DNA from: Flavobacterium aerium
GTDB taxonomy: Bacteria; Bacteroidota; Bacteroidia; Flavobacteriales; Flavobacteriaceae
Direction of reading: 5' to 3'
Assembly (NCBI RefSeq): GCF_030766725.1
Contig: NZ_JARQWR010000002.1
Location: 186,001-250,000, forward strand
DNA length: 64,000 bases
The notes beneath the pieces were generated by a model. It had not been told where the DNA came from. It did no database searches and was given only the letters and a program-made list of their open reading frames with translations. Shown piece by piece: positions 27,711-37,022 of this stretch; within the stretch, counting starts at the first letter, position 1; each line of letters begins with the position of its first letter. Made by a program: the position numbers and the translations under genes.

Positions 27711-29108
27711 TTATATTTGTTTTTGTATCCAAGTTGAAATTTCATTTAACGCAATTGGAGAGAATGTTTGTTCAATTGTGCTGTATTCAGATGGTGCCCC
27801 AGTTTTACATTCTTGAAATAGATGATTTAAGTTTGGAAGTTCTTTTATCGCACATTTTTTATTTCCATTACTTTCTACCCATTTTTTTATAGCCGCTAGA
27901 TTTGCTTTAGGTTCTACTTGCAAATCTTTTTCTCCATTCAAAGCAAGGACTGGACATTTGATTTTTTTTAGATAAACATCTGGACGGTATTGGATAAAAT
28001 ATTTCATCCACGGAGTTACTAATTCTTGAATTTGCTCTTTTATGAATTCATCTTCTTTGAAATCGGCTGTTTTTTGCGAAGCAGGTAGATTGTCTATGAC
28101 TTTTTTTAAACAACCCTTTAGTTCAATTTCTAAGGCCTTGTTATCCTGTTTTTTCTGTATTGCTTGATAAGCACAGCTATTGATTGATTGTGCTTTTTCT
28201 AAATCTTCATCACTCATTCCCGAAGCTTTACCTATTAACCTGTTTTGAGTTAATAAAAGATCCGCTCCATTGACTCCCACTCCTGCTAGGGAAACAATGA
28301 ATGCAACATTTTTTGAATTTGCGGCAACAATTTGAGCAATAAGCCCACCTTCACTATGACCGATTAATCCAATTTTTTTCTTGTTGATTTCTTTTCGAGT
28401 CAATAAATATTGTATCGCTGCCTCAGTATCAGTTGCAAAATCTTGAGAAGTACAAGTTTTAAAATCTCCGGTAGATTGCCCTACTCCTCTATCGTCATAA
28501 CGGAGTACAGCGATTCCATTGCGGGTAAGGTAATCTGAAATTACAAGAAAGGGTTTGTGTCCTAATAATTCTTCATCTCTATTTTGTGGACCACTTCCGC
28601 TAATTAAAATTACGACAGGAAAATTGCCTTCTTTTTGTGGAAGTGTTAGTGTTCCTGCAAGTTTTACATTGGCTTTTGCATTTTCAAAAACTACTTCTTC
28701 AGAATAATAAGGATAAGGTTTTATAGGTTCTTGCGGTCGTTTTGGAGTAATTAATTCAAGCTCTTTTTTACTTAACTTTAAAGGTAAGGATCTTCCTGCT
28801 TGTGTAAAAGTCCCAATGAAATCTTGGTTAGCATCCAATGTTCCATTGTATTCAATTTGAAAATCTACTAGTTCAAGTTTGAGTGTAGAATTTTCAAAAT
28901 GAGTAGCGGTAACAGGAATCCCTTCTGCTTTTTGCATTGGACTATCCATGGTAGTAGTATAACCTTGAGGTGTTTTGGTGACATTAAATATAAGGGGTAG
29001 TTGTGTTCCGGAAACTTCTAAAGCGCCATTCCATTTTCCGCTAATATCTTGTGCATTAATTATGAAACTGAATTGTAAAATAAATAAAAAAAGAAGGATT
29101 TTTTTCAT
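27711..29108 (-). CDS. Secreted alpha/beta hydrolase
   Basis: 465 aa with a signal peptide (KKILLFLFILQFSFIINAQ). An N-terminal beta-rich domain (residues about 20-130, SGKWNGALEVSGTQLPLIFN) is followed by an alpha/beta-hydrolase domain. Visible marks are an oxyanion-type VILISGSGPQNRDEE, YDDRGVGQS, the nucleophile elbow GHSEGG, an acid near LALNGEKDLQVEPK and a His in NLNHLFQ. Probably an esterase or aminopeptidase-like enzyme of the periplasm; substrate unknown. It stands alone. Confidence 0.85.
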   Translation of the reverse strand: MKKILLFLFILQFSFIINAQDISGKWNGALEVSGTQLPLIFNVTKTPQGYTTTMDSPMQKAEGIPVTATHFENSTLKLELVDFQIEYNGTLDANQDFIGTFTQAGRSLPLKLSKKELELITPKRPQEPIKPYPYYSEEVVFENAKANVKLAGTLTLPQKEGNFPVVILISGSGPQNRDEELLGHKPFLVISDYLTRNGIAVLRYDDRGVGQSTGDFKTCTSQDFATDTEAAIQYLLTRKEINKKKIGLIGHSEGGLIAQIVAANSKNVAFIVSLAGVGVNGADLLLTQNRLIGKASGMSDEDLEKAQSINSCAYQAIQKKQDNKALEIELKGCLKKVIDNLPASQKTADFKEDEFIKEQIQELVTPWMKYFIQYRPDVYLKKIKCPVLALNGEKDLQVEPKANLAAIKKWVESNGNKKCAIKELPNLNHLFQECKTGAPSEYSTIEQTFSPIALNEISTWIQKQI

Positions 29109-29247
29109 AGATTATTTTTTTAAAGTGATTTGGTAAATAGAAGTTTAAATATAGGATAAATTGGATGATATAATCTAATTAACGAAAAAATAATAATTAC
29201 TTTTGAGTAAGAAATAGCGTATTATTTACTTATTCTAAATCATAAAA

Positions 29248-29769
29248 ATGACCTACTTAAATTATCCAATACCGAAGCCGGTTTATATTTATATGTTGAA
29301 GTGTGCTATTGGAAGTTGTATTTGCTATGTGCTTTATGATTCATTTCCTCAATATCCAATGGTTTGGACTATTGTATCCGCCTTATTGGTCTTTTCTCCT
29401 GAGGTAAATAACAAGCTGGCTTATGATCGCATAAAAGCAAATATTGTTGGTGCTATCGTTGGGTTATTACTCTATTTATTCCATTTTCCTAATATTATAT
29501 TGGTACCCATTGGTGTGGTTATTGTCATTTTATTTACAACTTTATTAAGACTGACGGATACAACAAGATCGGCATTGGCAGCGGTTGTAATTATTATGAT
29601 TCAGGAAGAACGCTATAAAAGTTGGAGTGTAGCTTTAGAACGTGTTGGATGTGTTATTCTGGGTTGTAGTATTGGTCTGATAATTACGATACTATTTACG
29701 GTAGTAATAAATTATATTACTAGAAAGCAGAATAAACAAGTGGCCGATACGAATGATTCTGTTGAGTAA
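29248..29769 (+). CDS. Small FUSC-family membrane protein
   Basis: 173 aa with about five hydrophobic segments: CAIGSCICYVLYD, VWTIVSALLVFSP, IVGAIVGLLLYLF, VPIGVVIVILFTTLL and VILGCSIGLIITIL. This is a half-size version of the FUSC (fusaric acid resistance/aromatic acid exporter) membrane domain; full-length members also have a cytoplasmic region, absent here. It is convergent with the AraC gene, which it meets with a 4-bp gap. A role in exporting aromatic or toxic compounds is inferred. Confidence 0.78.
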   Translation: MTYLNYPIPKPVYIYMLKCAIGSCICYVLYDSFPQYPMVWTIVSALLVFSPEVNNKLAYDRIKANIVGAIVGLLLYLFHFPNIILVPIGVVIVILFTTLLRLTDTTRSALAAVVIIMIQEERYKSWSVALERVGCVILGCSIGLIITILFTVVINYITRKQNKQVADTNDSVE

Positions 29770-29773
29770 TATT

Positions 29774-30562
29774 TTATTTGAGAAGTTTAAAATCACTGGG
29801 ACGCATATTCACTAATTGTTGGAAGGTGTTACTAAAGGCTGCAATACTTGAATATCCTACATGATAGGCTACCTGACTAATATTCATTTCGTTTTTTTGT
29901 AATAAGTCCATTGCTTTTATAATTCGAAGCATTTTAACGTATTGCAAAAATGAAATATGTAATCCTTGTTGAAACAATCGGGTTAAATTACGGACGCTAA
30001 TTCCAAATTCAAGAGCAATATCCGATAATGATAAAGATTCCTGAATATGTTGATTGATATATTTTGTTATTTCCAGCAGACGTTTGTCTTCGGTTCTTGG
30101 AAGTTGTATGGAAAATTTCTTCCCTCCTACACGGCATAATAGGTGTTTGATGGTCAATAAAAATTCATATTGCCAGTTTTCAGTTGAAAAGTTGCCTTGC
30201 CAATTCTCTGTGAAATGCATCATTTCCTGTAATAATTTATTAACGGGATAAATGCCTAGATTACCATAAAATGGATGGCTTAAATCATCTTCATCTACGA
30301 AATAGATACTATGGATTGTTATCTCGGATGAATTGTGCTTTATATTGTGCATAGTTCCTCTTGGAATCCAGATATAGTGTTGTGATGGAATATAGTATTC
30401 CTTATCGTCTGTCTTTAAAAAAGCAATCCCTCCTGTTACAAATAACAACTCTCCTTTACCATGCTTATGCGCTGGAAATTGTTGTTCCAGTTGCTCTTTC
30501 ATGATGTAAATAGTCTTTGGATCCTGGTCTATTTCTCTCTTTATTCTCTCAAGATGTATCAT
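29774..30562 (-). CDS. AraC-family transcriptional regulator
   Basis: 262 aa from the ATG at 30562; an in-frame TTG at 30571 is unlikely. The N-terminal cupin ligand domain (FPAHKHGKGELLFVTGG, IPSQHYIWIPRGTMHNI) is followed by two helix-turn-helices (SLSDIALEFGISVRNLTRLF and ISQVAYHVGYSSIAAFSNTF), the order of cupin-AraC regulators. It is transcribed away from the TolC-HlyD-MFS operon across a short shared control region, so it very probably controls that efflux system and itself. The inducer is unknown. Confidence 0.92.
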   Translation of the reverse strand: MIHLERIKREIDQDPKTIYIMKEQLEQQFPAHKHGKGELLFVTGGIAFLKTDDKEYYIPSQHYIWIPRGTMHNIKHNSSEITIHSIYFVDEDDLSHPFYGNLGIYPVNKLLQEMMHFTENWQGNFSTENWQYEFLLTIKHLLCRVGGKKFSIQLPRTEDKRLLEITKYINQHIQESLSLSDIALEFGISVRNLTRLFQQGLHISFLQYVKMLRIIKAMDLLQKNEMNISQVAYHVGYSSIAAFSNTFQQLVNMRPSDFKLLK

Positions 30563-30563
30563 A

Positions 30564-30589
30564 ATGGCCAAAATTAGTAAAATTATGGC
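30564..30589. promoter_or_regulatory. Direct repeat ATGGC, 21-bp period (AraC operator candidate)
   Basis: ATGGC(C) at 30564-30568 and ATGGC(T) at 30585-30589 are in the same orientation, 21 bp apart start to start, that is two helical turns. AraC-type regulators bind such direct repeats. The left copy abuts the minus-strand -7 box CAAAATTA (30569-30576) of the regulator gene. Confidence 0.45.
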
Positions 30590-30622
30590 TCATTATATAA
30601 AAACAAGAATTTATTAACGGGA

Positions 30623-30630
30623 TAATTTTG
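30623..30630 (+). promoter_or_regulatory. Candidate -7 element for the TolC-HlyD-MFS operon
   Basis: TAATTTTG matches TAnnTTTG, 20 bp before the ATG at 30651. No TTG lies at the expected -33 distance, as would fit an activator-dependent promoter. The same box in mirror image (30576-30569, minus strand) faces the AraC gene. Confidence 0.5.
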
Positions 30631-30650
30631 CATCATAATTTAAATAATTA

Positions 30651-31988
30651 ATGATGAAGCATAAGATATTGCTACTTTATTTCTCTGTAGCGCTATTATA
30701 TTTTAATCCAATGAATGCTCAGGAATTTACTACAGGAGATCATTTATTGACGTTAGAGGATATTTGGAGTAAAGTTGAATTGAATAATAAAGAACTCAAA
30801 GCGGGACAGCTCAATATTGACAAAGGAGACGAACGATTGAAGGCTGCAAAAGATGATCGACTTCCGATGATTAATATCAATGGAAATTATTCTCAGGTTT
30901 CAAATATGCCAGTGTATGAAAATGGATTATTTCATACGCCAAGACAAAATTTTGTAGTACATGAACACTACCAATTTGGAGCAGAAACAGCGTTAAATTT
31001 ATATAATGGTGGTAAGACAAATTTAAATATTAAGATAAAATCTGTTGAGAACGATTTGAATACACATCAACAGCATCTATTAGGGAATACGATCAAATTA
31101 AAAGCTACAATCTATTACTTCGAGCTTTTCAAAAACAGTCAATTTAAACTACTGATTGAACAAGAAATTACTTCAAATAATAGTGAGTTGAAAAAAATAA
31201 CGGATTTGTACAAAAATGGGATTGTTCTCAAAAGTGATGTTTTAAGAGCTGAAGTGAAAATTTCGAATCAGAAGATGGTACTGTCGGAAATTGAAAATAA
31301 CATTGCGATATATACGCAACAGCTTAATATTTTAATGGGTAATCCAGATGATTCAAAAATAGAATTGGACACTCAGAGTATTCATCTCAATGATCCCTTT
31401 GTTTTATCGAGCTATGAAGATTATGTAGCATTGGCACTCAAAAATTCGGATGAGTACAAAATTAGCGATGTCAAAGAAAAACTAAGTCTCTTGAATTTGA
31501 AGCAGGTAAAGAGTAACATTTTACCCACAATAAGTTTATTCTCCAATTATAATTACACTTATCCTCAAGGAATATCATATCCCTATGCTATTGCATTGTA
31601 TGGTTATGGGCAAGTTGGTCTTAAAATGAGTGTACCGATTTCTAATTTATATTTAAACAAACATCGAAGAGAAGAAGCTTCAATTGCTTATACACAGCAA
31701 AAAATGGGGCTTGAAATTAAATTTGATGAAATTCGTCAAAACGTTAATGCGGCTTATTTACATTATACTGATGCATTAAAAAGAATTGAAACGTCTCAAA
31801 AAAATATTATTCAGAGCACTGAAAGTTTGAGGATATTGAAAAATAGTTATTTCAATCAACAATCCTTGCTAACGGATTTATTAGACGCAGAAACCCAACT
31901 TTTACAATCCAAATTTGATTTGACTTCTGCGCAAGTAAATGCTCAAGTTCAGTATTATCAATTACTTTCAAAAATAGGCATTTTATAA
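30651..31988 (+). CDS. TolC-family outer-membrane efflux protein
   Basis: 445 aa with a signal peptide ending near MNAQE. Two internally repeated OEP halves are visible, each with a long coiled coil (about residues 60-230 and 260-440), and EIRQNVNAAYLHYTDALKR is typical. It forms the outer-membrane duct of a tripartite exporter. Two ATGs in tandem make the start either 30651 or 30654. It is first in the operon, 22 bp before the HlyD gene. Confidence 0.9.
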   Translation: MMKHKILLLYFSVALLYFNPMNAQEFTTGDHLLTLEDIWSKVELNNKELKAGQLNIDKGDERLKAAKDDRLPMININGNYSQVSNMPVYENGLFHTPRQNFVVHEHYQFGAETALNLYNGGKTNLNIKIKSVENDLNTHQQHLLGNTIKLKATIYYFELFKNSQFKLLIEQEITSNNSELKKITDLYKNGIVLKSDVLRAEVKISNQKMVLSEIENNIAIYTQQLNILMGNPDDSKIELDTQSIHLNDPFVLSSYEDYVALALKNSDEYKISDVKEKLSLLNLKQVKSNILPTISLFSNYNYTYPQGISYPYAIALYGYGQVGLKMSVPISNLYLNKHRREEASIAYTQQKMGLEIKFDEIRQNVNAAYLHYTDALKRIETSQKNIIQSTESLRILKNSYFNQQSLLTDLLDAETQLLQSKFDLTSAQVNAQVQYYQLLSKIGIL

Positions 31989-32010
31989 TCCAAAAAAAAT
32001 TAAAGAAAAT

Positions 32011-33060
32011 ATGAATACAGATATACGCAATACAGATAAAATTGTCATTAGAACTACAAAAGGAATTGCCATTCTTTTAATAGGAGGATTATTAATCTGG
32101 GGAATAGTAATAATTAAGAATTTAATTTTTTTTGAACAAACTAATGATGCTCAGGTAGAGGCTTACGTAGTACCAATAAATGCTAAAGTAGGTGGTTATA
32201 TTAAGAAGGTCTATTTTCATGATAATCAAATTGTACATACAGGAGATACACTCTTAATTATTGATAATAGTGAGTATATATTGCATAAAAGTGAGGCGGA
32301 AGCAGCTTTGGAATCAGCAAATTCTCAAGTTAGAGTTTTGGATGCAAATGAAAATACTCAGAAAAGAAATGCAGAAGTCAGTAAATCTCAAATTGATGCA
32401 GCTAAAGCAAAAATGCAACGACAAGAGCAAGAATATTTACGCTTTAAAAACTTGTTGAAAGAAGAATCGACTACGCAACAACAATTTGACAATGTCAAAA
32501 CAGCGCTTGATATTGCTACTTCGGAATACCATACTACTTTAAAATTATACAATGCTTCTATTGAGAAAATTAATGATGTCAAAGTGCAAAGAGAAGCTTC
32601 TTTATCGGAAATTAAAAGAAGAGCAGCAATTTTGAATAGGAACAAACTGGATGTGAATTATACGGTAATTACAGCTCCTTATAATGGAAGATTAGGTAAA
32701 AAAACAATCCAAGAAGGACAATTATTACAGCCTGGTCAAACGATAACTTTCATTGTTAACGACGATGCAGGAAAATGGATAGCTGCAAATTTCATGGAAA
32801 CTCAGGTCGGCACATTTAGACCCGGACAAGAAGTGCTTATTACAATAGATGCTTTTCCGGGAGAAGAATTTCATGGACAAATAGAATCCCTTTCCCCTAC
32901 TACAGGTTCAAGATATTCATTACTTCCGCCTGATAATTCGACAGGTAATTTTGTGAAAATTACCCAACGGATTCCAGTACGAATCAAATTAACAGATGAT
33001 AAAAATAAAACGCTCTATCTATCTGCAGGAATGAATGCAAATGTTTCAGTGAGTAAATAA
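32011..33060 (+). CDS. HlyD/EmrA-type membrane-fusion protein
   Basis: 349 aa with one N-terminal transmembrane helix (GIAILLIGGLLIWGIVII). The periplasmic part opens with NDAQVEAYVVPINAKVGGYI, the EmrA-like biotinyl-lipoyl signature. A coiled coil of about 110 residues and a second lipoyl half (VITAPYNGRLGKKTIQEGQ) follow. It couples the MFS pump encoded 7 bp downstream to the TolC protein. The EmrA resemblance points to a drug, fatty-acid or aromatic exporter. Confidence 0.9.
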   Translation: MNTDIRNTDKIVIRTTKGIAILLIGGLLIWGIVIIKNLIFFEQTNDAQVEAYVVPINAKVGGYIKKVYFHDNQIVHTGDTLLIIDNSEYILHKSEAEAALESANSQVRVLDANENTQKRNAEVSKSQIDAAKAKMQRQEQEYLRFKNLLKEESTTQQQFDNVKTALDIATSEYHTTLKLYNASIEKINDVKVQREASLSEIKRRAAILNRNKLDVNYTVITAPYNGRLGKKTIQEGQLLQPGQTITFIVNDDAGKWIAANFMETQVGTFRPGQEVLITIDAFPGEEFHGQIESLSPTTGSRYSLLPPDNSTGNFVKITQRIPVRIKLTDDKNKTLYLSAGMNANVSVSK

Positions 33061-33067
33061 TATCAAG

Positions 33068-34657
33068 ATGAGTACAACTACTTTATCCATTTTTAAAACA
33101 TGGGTACCCGAATGGTTAATTCGGATTACTATATTTTTAGTATTATTACCCGCTTTAGGCATATTTGCGCTGTATTTTAGTAATGCAAATGAAACAATAG
33201 GTTATTATGCCATGGAACCTGGTGATGTTCAATATTCTGTGGTGATAATGTATGCTGCATTAGTCGCTTTTCTTCCTGTTGATGCCCGTTTCGTTAAGTT
33301 TTTAATGCCCCGAAAATATTTTCTTATCGGAATAACTTTAAATACTGCTACTTATTTAATTTGTGCTGGAACGAAAAATATTAGTCTTTTTATGGCCTGT
33401 AGGTTTGTACAAGGATTAGTCTGTGCTTTGTTTTGCAGTATTTGTTTAAATCTAATTTTCACTAGACTACATTCTACTAGAGCGAGAGTGATTGGGTATA
33501 CAATATTTTATGGATTACTTCAGGTATCAATACCTGCTTGTGCTATTTTTTGTAGTTGGTTACTTCAGTACTATGAATTTAGTGCTCTTTTTTATGCTCT
33601 CATAATTATTGAAATACCGGGTATAATTTTATTTTTATGGATTACGAATAATGTGCGATTTATTAAAAAATTCCCTTTGTATCAAGTAGATTGGGTCAGT
33701 TATGTATTTTATACATTAGCTTGCTCTGGAATAGGATATTTTTTTATCTATGGACAACAGCTAAATTGGTTTGAAAGCCCAATAATTTTTCGTGTGACAA
33801 TTGGCTCACTAACAGTATTGTTTTTATTTGTAATACGACAATTGTATCTAAAACGCCCACTGGTAGATTTACGCTTATTTAAGTATGTGAATTTTAGATA
33901 TGGTTTATTGCTTTTGGTATTGTATTATATCTTTAAAGGAACTACAGGTTATGCTTATATTTATTTACAAACCGTATTAGGTTTGGGATCAATTCATTTA
34001 ATTCCAATTTGGTTTGCGAATATCTTAGGTACTATTTTGGGAATGTTTTTATCCTCAAGATTTATCCTTTACGGAACTCCAATCAAGAATATATTAATTG
34101 CTGGTTTTACTTGTTTATTATTGTACCATATCCAAATATATTTTTTGTTTTCATCAGTATCATCTTCAAATGACTTTATGCTTCCTCTATTTGTTCAAGG
34201 CATAGGCGCAGGATCGTTATTTGTTCCTATCGTATTATTTACAGTTTCATCAGTGCCAGTTGCTGTTTCTAATCATGCTTCTTTTATTGGGATTTCACTT
34301 CGATTTGTAGGATTCTGTATTGGGGTTGCAATTAATAATTACTACCAATTGTTTAATAAAAGTGTACATTACAATACTTTTCGAGAAGGTATAAATGATT
34401 TGAATCCAGTGTTGAATCAACGGATTTCAGAGATTCAACAAAATGTCATATTGAATGGACAAGATAATTTAACCGCAAAAAGTATGTCGTCAGGAATTCT
34501 GAATAAATTCGTTGGGCAACAAGTTTCATTACGTTCTTCAATGGACTATTATACTATGATGATTTATGCATTGGCTGTATTAGTCCTAATTTTAATTGTA
34601 GCTCCTTATACTAAAAAAATTGTTTTACGCTATAGAAGAAACTTTATTCCGTATTAG
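33068..34657 (+). CDS. MFS transporter, EmrB/DHA2-like
   Basis: 529 aa with about fourteen predicted helices, consistent with the DHA2 (14-TM) branch of MFS drug:proton antiporters. Segments such as FMACRFVQGLVCALFCSI (motif C-like region in the N half) and LPLFVQGIGAGSLFVPIVLF are typical. With the preceding HlyD and TolC genes it makes a complete tripartite efflux system under the divergent AraC regulator. Its last 4 bp overlap the end of the convergent serine-hydrolase gene. Substrate unknown. Confidence 0.88.
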   Translation: MSTTTLSIFKTWVPEWLIRITIFLVLLPALGIFALYFSNANETIGYYAMEPGDVQYSVVIMYAALVAFLPVDARFVKFLMPRKYFLIGITLNTATYLICAGTKNISLFMACRFVQGLVCALFCSICLNLIFTRLHSTRARVIGYTIFYGLLQVSIPACAIFCSWLLQYYEFSALFYALIIIEIPGIILFLWITNNVRFIKKFPLYQVDWVSYVFYTLACSGIGYFFIYGQQLNWFESPIIFRVTIGSLTVLFLFVIRQLYLKRPLVDLRLFKYVNFRYGLLLLVLYYIFKGTTGYAYIYLQTVLGLGSIHLIPIWFANILGTILGMFLSSRFILYGTPIKNILIAGFTCLLLYHIQIYFLFSSVSSSNDFMLPLFVQGIGAGSLFVPIVLFTVSSVPVAVSNHASFIGISLRFVGFCIGVAINNYYQLFNKSVHYNTFREGINDLNPVLNQRISEIQQNVILNGQDNLTAKSMSSGILNKFVGQQVSLRSSMDYYTMMIYALAVLVLILIVAPYTKKIVLRYRRNFIPY

Positions 34658-35727
34658 TGTACAGTTGTTTTAAATTGAGGTAAAATGTATTTTTCTAAAA
34701 TTTCAAAAGCTTGTTTTGCTTTATATGAGCCATAGTTTCCTTGAGTAAAAACAACCGTTAAATCCAATTCTTTAATTGTAAATATATATTGCCCACCATT
34801 ACCCGAAGCAAAAAGGACATCATATTGCAGGTCCTTCGTTTTCAATAATTCACGATACCAATAATAGCCATAATAAGTTGGTTGTGGATCTCCAGATTTA
34901 CTTTTACTAGATTTCATAAATGAAAAATTGGGGATAGCCGTATAGCAAGCAGTTGATTCATCAATCCATTTTTTAGAGATGATTTGTTGGTTTTTCCAGA
35001 CACCATTATTCTGTACGAGCTGCCCTATTTTTAGCATATCAAGAGGACGAATATAAAATGATCCTGCGGTCATACCGTTACCAGCAGGGTCAACAGTCCA
35101 TCTATAATTAGTTATTTCAAGTGGTTCAAAAAGATATTTTTTAGCAAAGTCCATCACAGACATATTGGCAGAAACGCGGATAATTCCGCTTAGAATCATT
35201 GGGTTAATTGAATTGTATGCCCATACTTCATCAGGCTTATATTTCATTGGAATGTTTAAAGAATAATTGACCCAATCTTTGCTCTGTTCCATATCATCTT
35301 CACAGTTCTTGGTTTCATAAAATTCTTCACAATCAATACCAGACTTCATTTCCAATAAATTTTTGATTGTTATTTTCTGTTTTTCATAATCATTTCTAAA
35401 GGCGAAATTATTGGGGAAATATTGATAAATATTTTGATTTACATCTCTAATAAAACCTTTGTCTATGGCAATACCGATTAATAGACTAGTTATTGATTTA
35501 AAAGAGGAACGTGTATCATGAAGAGAATCATTTGTATAACCATTAAAATAATTTTCATATAATAATTGGTTTCCTTTTGCAATTAAAACACTATGTACTT
35601 TTGGATAATACCCGTTATTAATAGCTTTTGTCATCTCAAGTAATGAGGTGTCTTGGGGCTTAACAGTACTTTGGGCAATACAAAATGAATTATACAATAA
35701 AATACAGAGAATAATTAGATTTTTCAT
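34654..35727 (-). CDS. Serine hydrolase, class C beta-lactamase/penicillin-binding fold
   Basis: 357 aa with a signal peptide (ILCILLYNSFCIAQ). The nucleophile motif SxxK is seen as SSFK in DTRSSFKSITSLLIG, the YxN motif as YNS within VWAYNSINPM, and the KTG-equivalent is replaced near FASGNGGQYIF. Such enzymes are usually esterases or D-aminopeptidases rather than true beta-lactamases. The stop overlaps the MFS gene by 4 bp; no promoter was recognised upstream. Confidence 0.86.
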   Translation of the reverse strand: MKNLIILCILLYNSFCIAQSTVKPQDTSLLEMTKAINNGYYPKVHSVLIAKGNQLLYENYFNGYTNDSLHDTRSSFKSITSLLIGIAIDKGFIRDVNQNIYQYFPNNFAFRNDYEKQKITIKNLLEMKSGIDCEEFYETKNCEDDMEQSKDWVNYSLNIPMKYKPDEVWAYNSINPMILSGIIRVSANMSVMDFAKKYLFEPLEITNYRWTVDPAGNGMTAGSFYIRPLDMLKIGQLVQNNGVWKNQQIISKKWIDESTACYTAIPNFSFMKSSKSKSGDPQPTYYGYYWYRELLKTKDLQYDVLFASGNGGQYIFTIKELDLTVVFTQGNYGSYKAKQAFEILEKYILPQFKTTVH

Positions 35728-35876
35728 AAGCTAAATATATAAATTTATGCAAATCAAATGATGTATTTAAGAATGGTATTATAATATTAATGCTGTGTCA
35801 ATAAAAAAATAGTTTGATATTGATGTAACATTATTTTCTTCTTACGACCTACTCATAAATATCAAATACTAGACAA

Positions 35877-36374
35877 TTGAAAAATAATGAACTACAACAA
35901 ACTTTTGAGCAAGAGCTCAAAACGAATGAACTGCTTGTTTTTAAAATTTGCCGATTATATGGTAAAACAGAAGATGACAGGAAAGATTTGTTTCAGGAAA
36001 TTGTTATTCAGCTATGGAGAGCCTATCCTACATTTAGACGAGAAGCAAAGTTCAGTACTTGGCTCTATCGCATAGGGCTAAATGTGGCTATTACTCAATA
36101 CCGCAAGGATAAAAACCGGATTTATACCTCCGATATTGAGGATTTTAAAATTGTAACTCCAGTAGATGATTTTAATATGGAGAAAGAACAACAATTTAAA
36201 CAAATGTATTCTGCTATTGAACAATTGAATGATATTGAAAAAGCAATTGTAATGTTATTCTTGGAAGATAAATCATATGACGATATGGAAGAAATTTTAG
36301 GAATTAACAATGGAACTCTTAGAGTAAAAATGAACCGAATTAAAGAGAAATTAAGACAAATTACTAAAAATTAA
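35877..36374 (+). CDS. ECF-type RNA polymerase sigma factor
   Basis: 165 aa from a TTG start; no in-frame ATG lies before region 2, and the TTG gives the usual N-terminal length. Region 2 is clear (DLFQEIVIQLWRAYPTFR, FSTWLYRIGLNVAITQYR) and region 4 has the helix-turn-helix (EKAIVMLFLEDKSYDDMEEI and NGTLRVKMNRIKEKL). It redirects RNA polymerase to a small regulon, probably in response to envelope stress. It is followed 5 bp later by a membrane protein gene that is its likely partner. Confidence 0.92.
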   Translation: MKNNELQQTFEQELKTNELLVFKICRLYGKTEDDRKDLFQEIVIQLWRAYPTFRREAKFSTWLYRIGLNVAITQYRKDKNRIYTSDIEDFKIVTPVDDFNMEKEQQFKQMYSAIEQLNDIEKAIVMLFLEDKSYDDMEEILGINNGTLRVKMNRIKEKLRQITKN

Positions 36375-36379
36375 TAATT

Positions 36380-36976
36380 ATGGAACTGGAAGATTTTAAA
36401 CAAGATTGGAATGCTACAATGAAAAATTCTGAGCTAAACTATAATTTGAATGAAATATTGGCTCAAAAGGTAAAAGGCCCATTAAAAGATTTAAAAACTA
36501 AATATGGGAGACAAATCATATTATTGCCAGCAGCAGCTATTTTGCTAACGGTTACAAATCTAATAACGCCAGAGCTAAGAACGAATCCTATCGTATGGGC
36601 TCCCGTTTTTGCTTTATGTTTATTGACATTCTTTTATTATCGTAGTTATTTAGTAACGAAAAAAATGGAACAGCCTTTTGTAGAAAATATAAAGACAAAC
36701 TTGGAAAATCAATTGACTATTCTTGAAAAGTACGGAAAGGAAGATGTGCTTTATGTAAGAAGGATATTTATAATGTTTATCATCGTGCTGGAGGTATCCA
36801 TGGCAAATAACTTAATACCGGCCTATGATTCGTGGAAACATATCGATTTGTTTTTAAGAATTGGTGCTTACCTCCTTTTTCTTATGGCTCAACCATATAT
36901 AACAAGGTATTTTTATAAACAAAATTTAGGGCAGTATATTAATAAGTTAAAAGATTTAATCAATCAATCAGCCTAA
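36380..36976 (+). CDS. Membrane protein paired with the ECF sigma factor
   Basis: 198 aa. A soluble N-terminal region of about 50 residues (MELEDFKQDWNATMKNSE) is followed by about four hydrophobic segments (IILLPAAAILLTVTNLI, VWAPVFALCLLTFFYY, RIFIMFIIVLEVSM, IGAYLLFLMAQPYI). Placement 5 bp after the sigma gene and the cytosolic N-terminus suggest an anti-sigma role, but there is no zinc-binding ASD motif (HxxxCxxC), so this is inference. Confidence 0.72.
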   Translation: MELEDFKQDWNATMKNSELNYNLNEILAQKVKGPLKDLKTKYGRQIILLPAAAILLTVTNLITPELRTNPIVWAPVFALCLLTFFYYRSYLVTKKMEQPFVENIKTNLENQLTILEKYGKEDVLYVRRIFIMFIIVLEVSMANNLIPAYDSWKHIDLFLRIGAYLLFLMAQPYITRYFYKQNLGQYINKLKDLINQSA

Positions 36977-36986
36977 GCAATTGTAC

Positions 36987-37022
36987 AGTTCTATTTGACT
37001 TTATTTGAAGTCGAATAGAACT
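36987..37022. terminator. Bidirectional terminator
   Basis: Fifteen-pair stem AGTTCTATTTGACTT/AAGTCGAATAGAACT with one G-U pair and a 6-nt loop. It lies between the convergent sigma-partner gene and the ASCH gene, and its right arm contains two bases of the ASCH stop codon (37021-37023). Confidence 0.82.

Noticed and set aside
34654..35727. Call as a true beta-lactamase
   Set aside because: SxxK and YxN are present but no clear KTG, and the sequence is closer to the esterase-like members of the fold.
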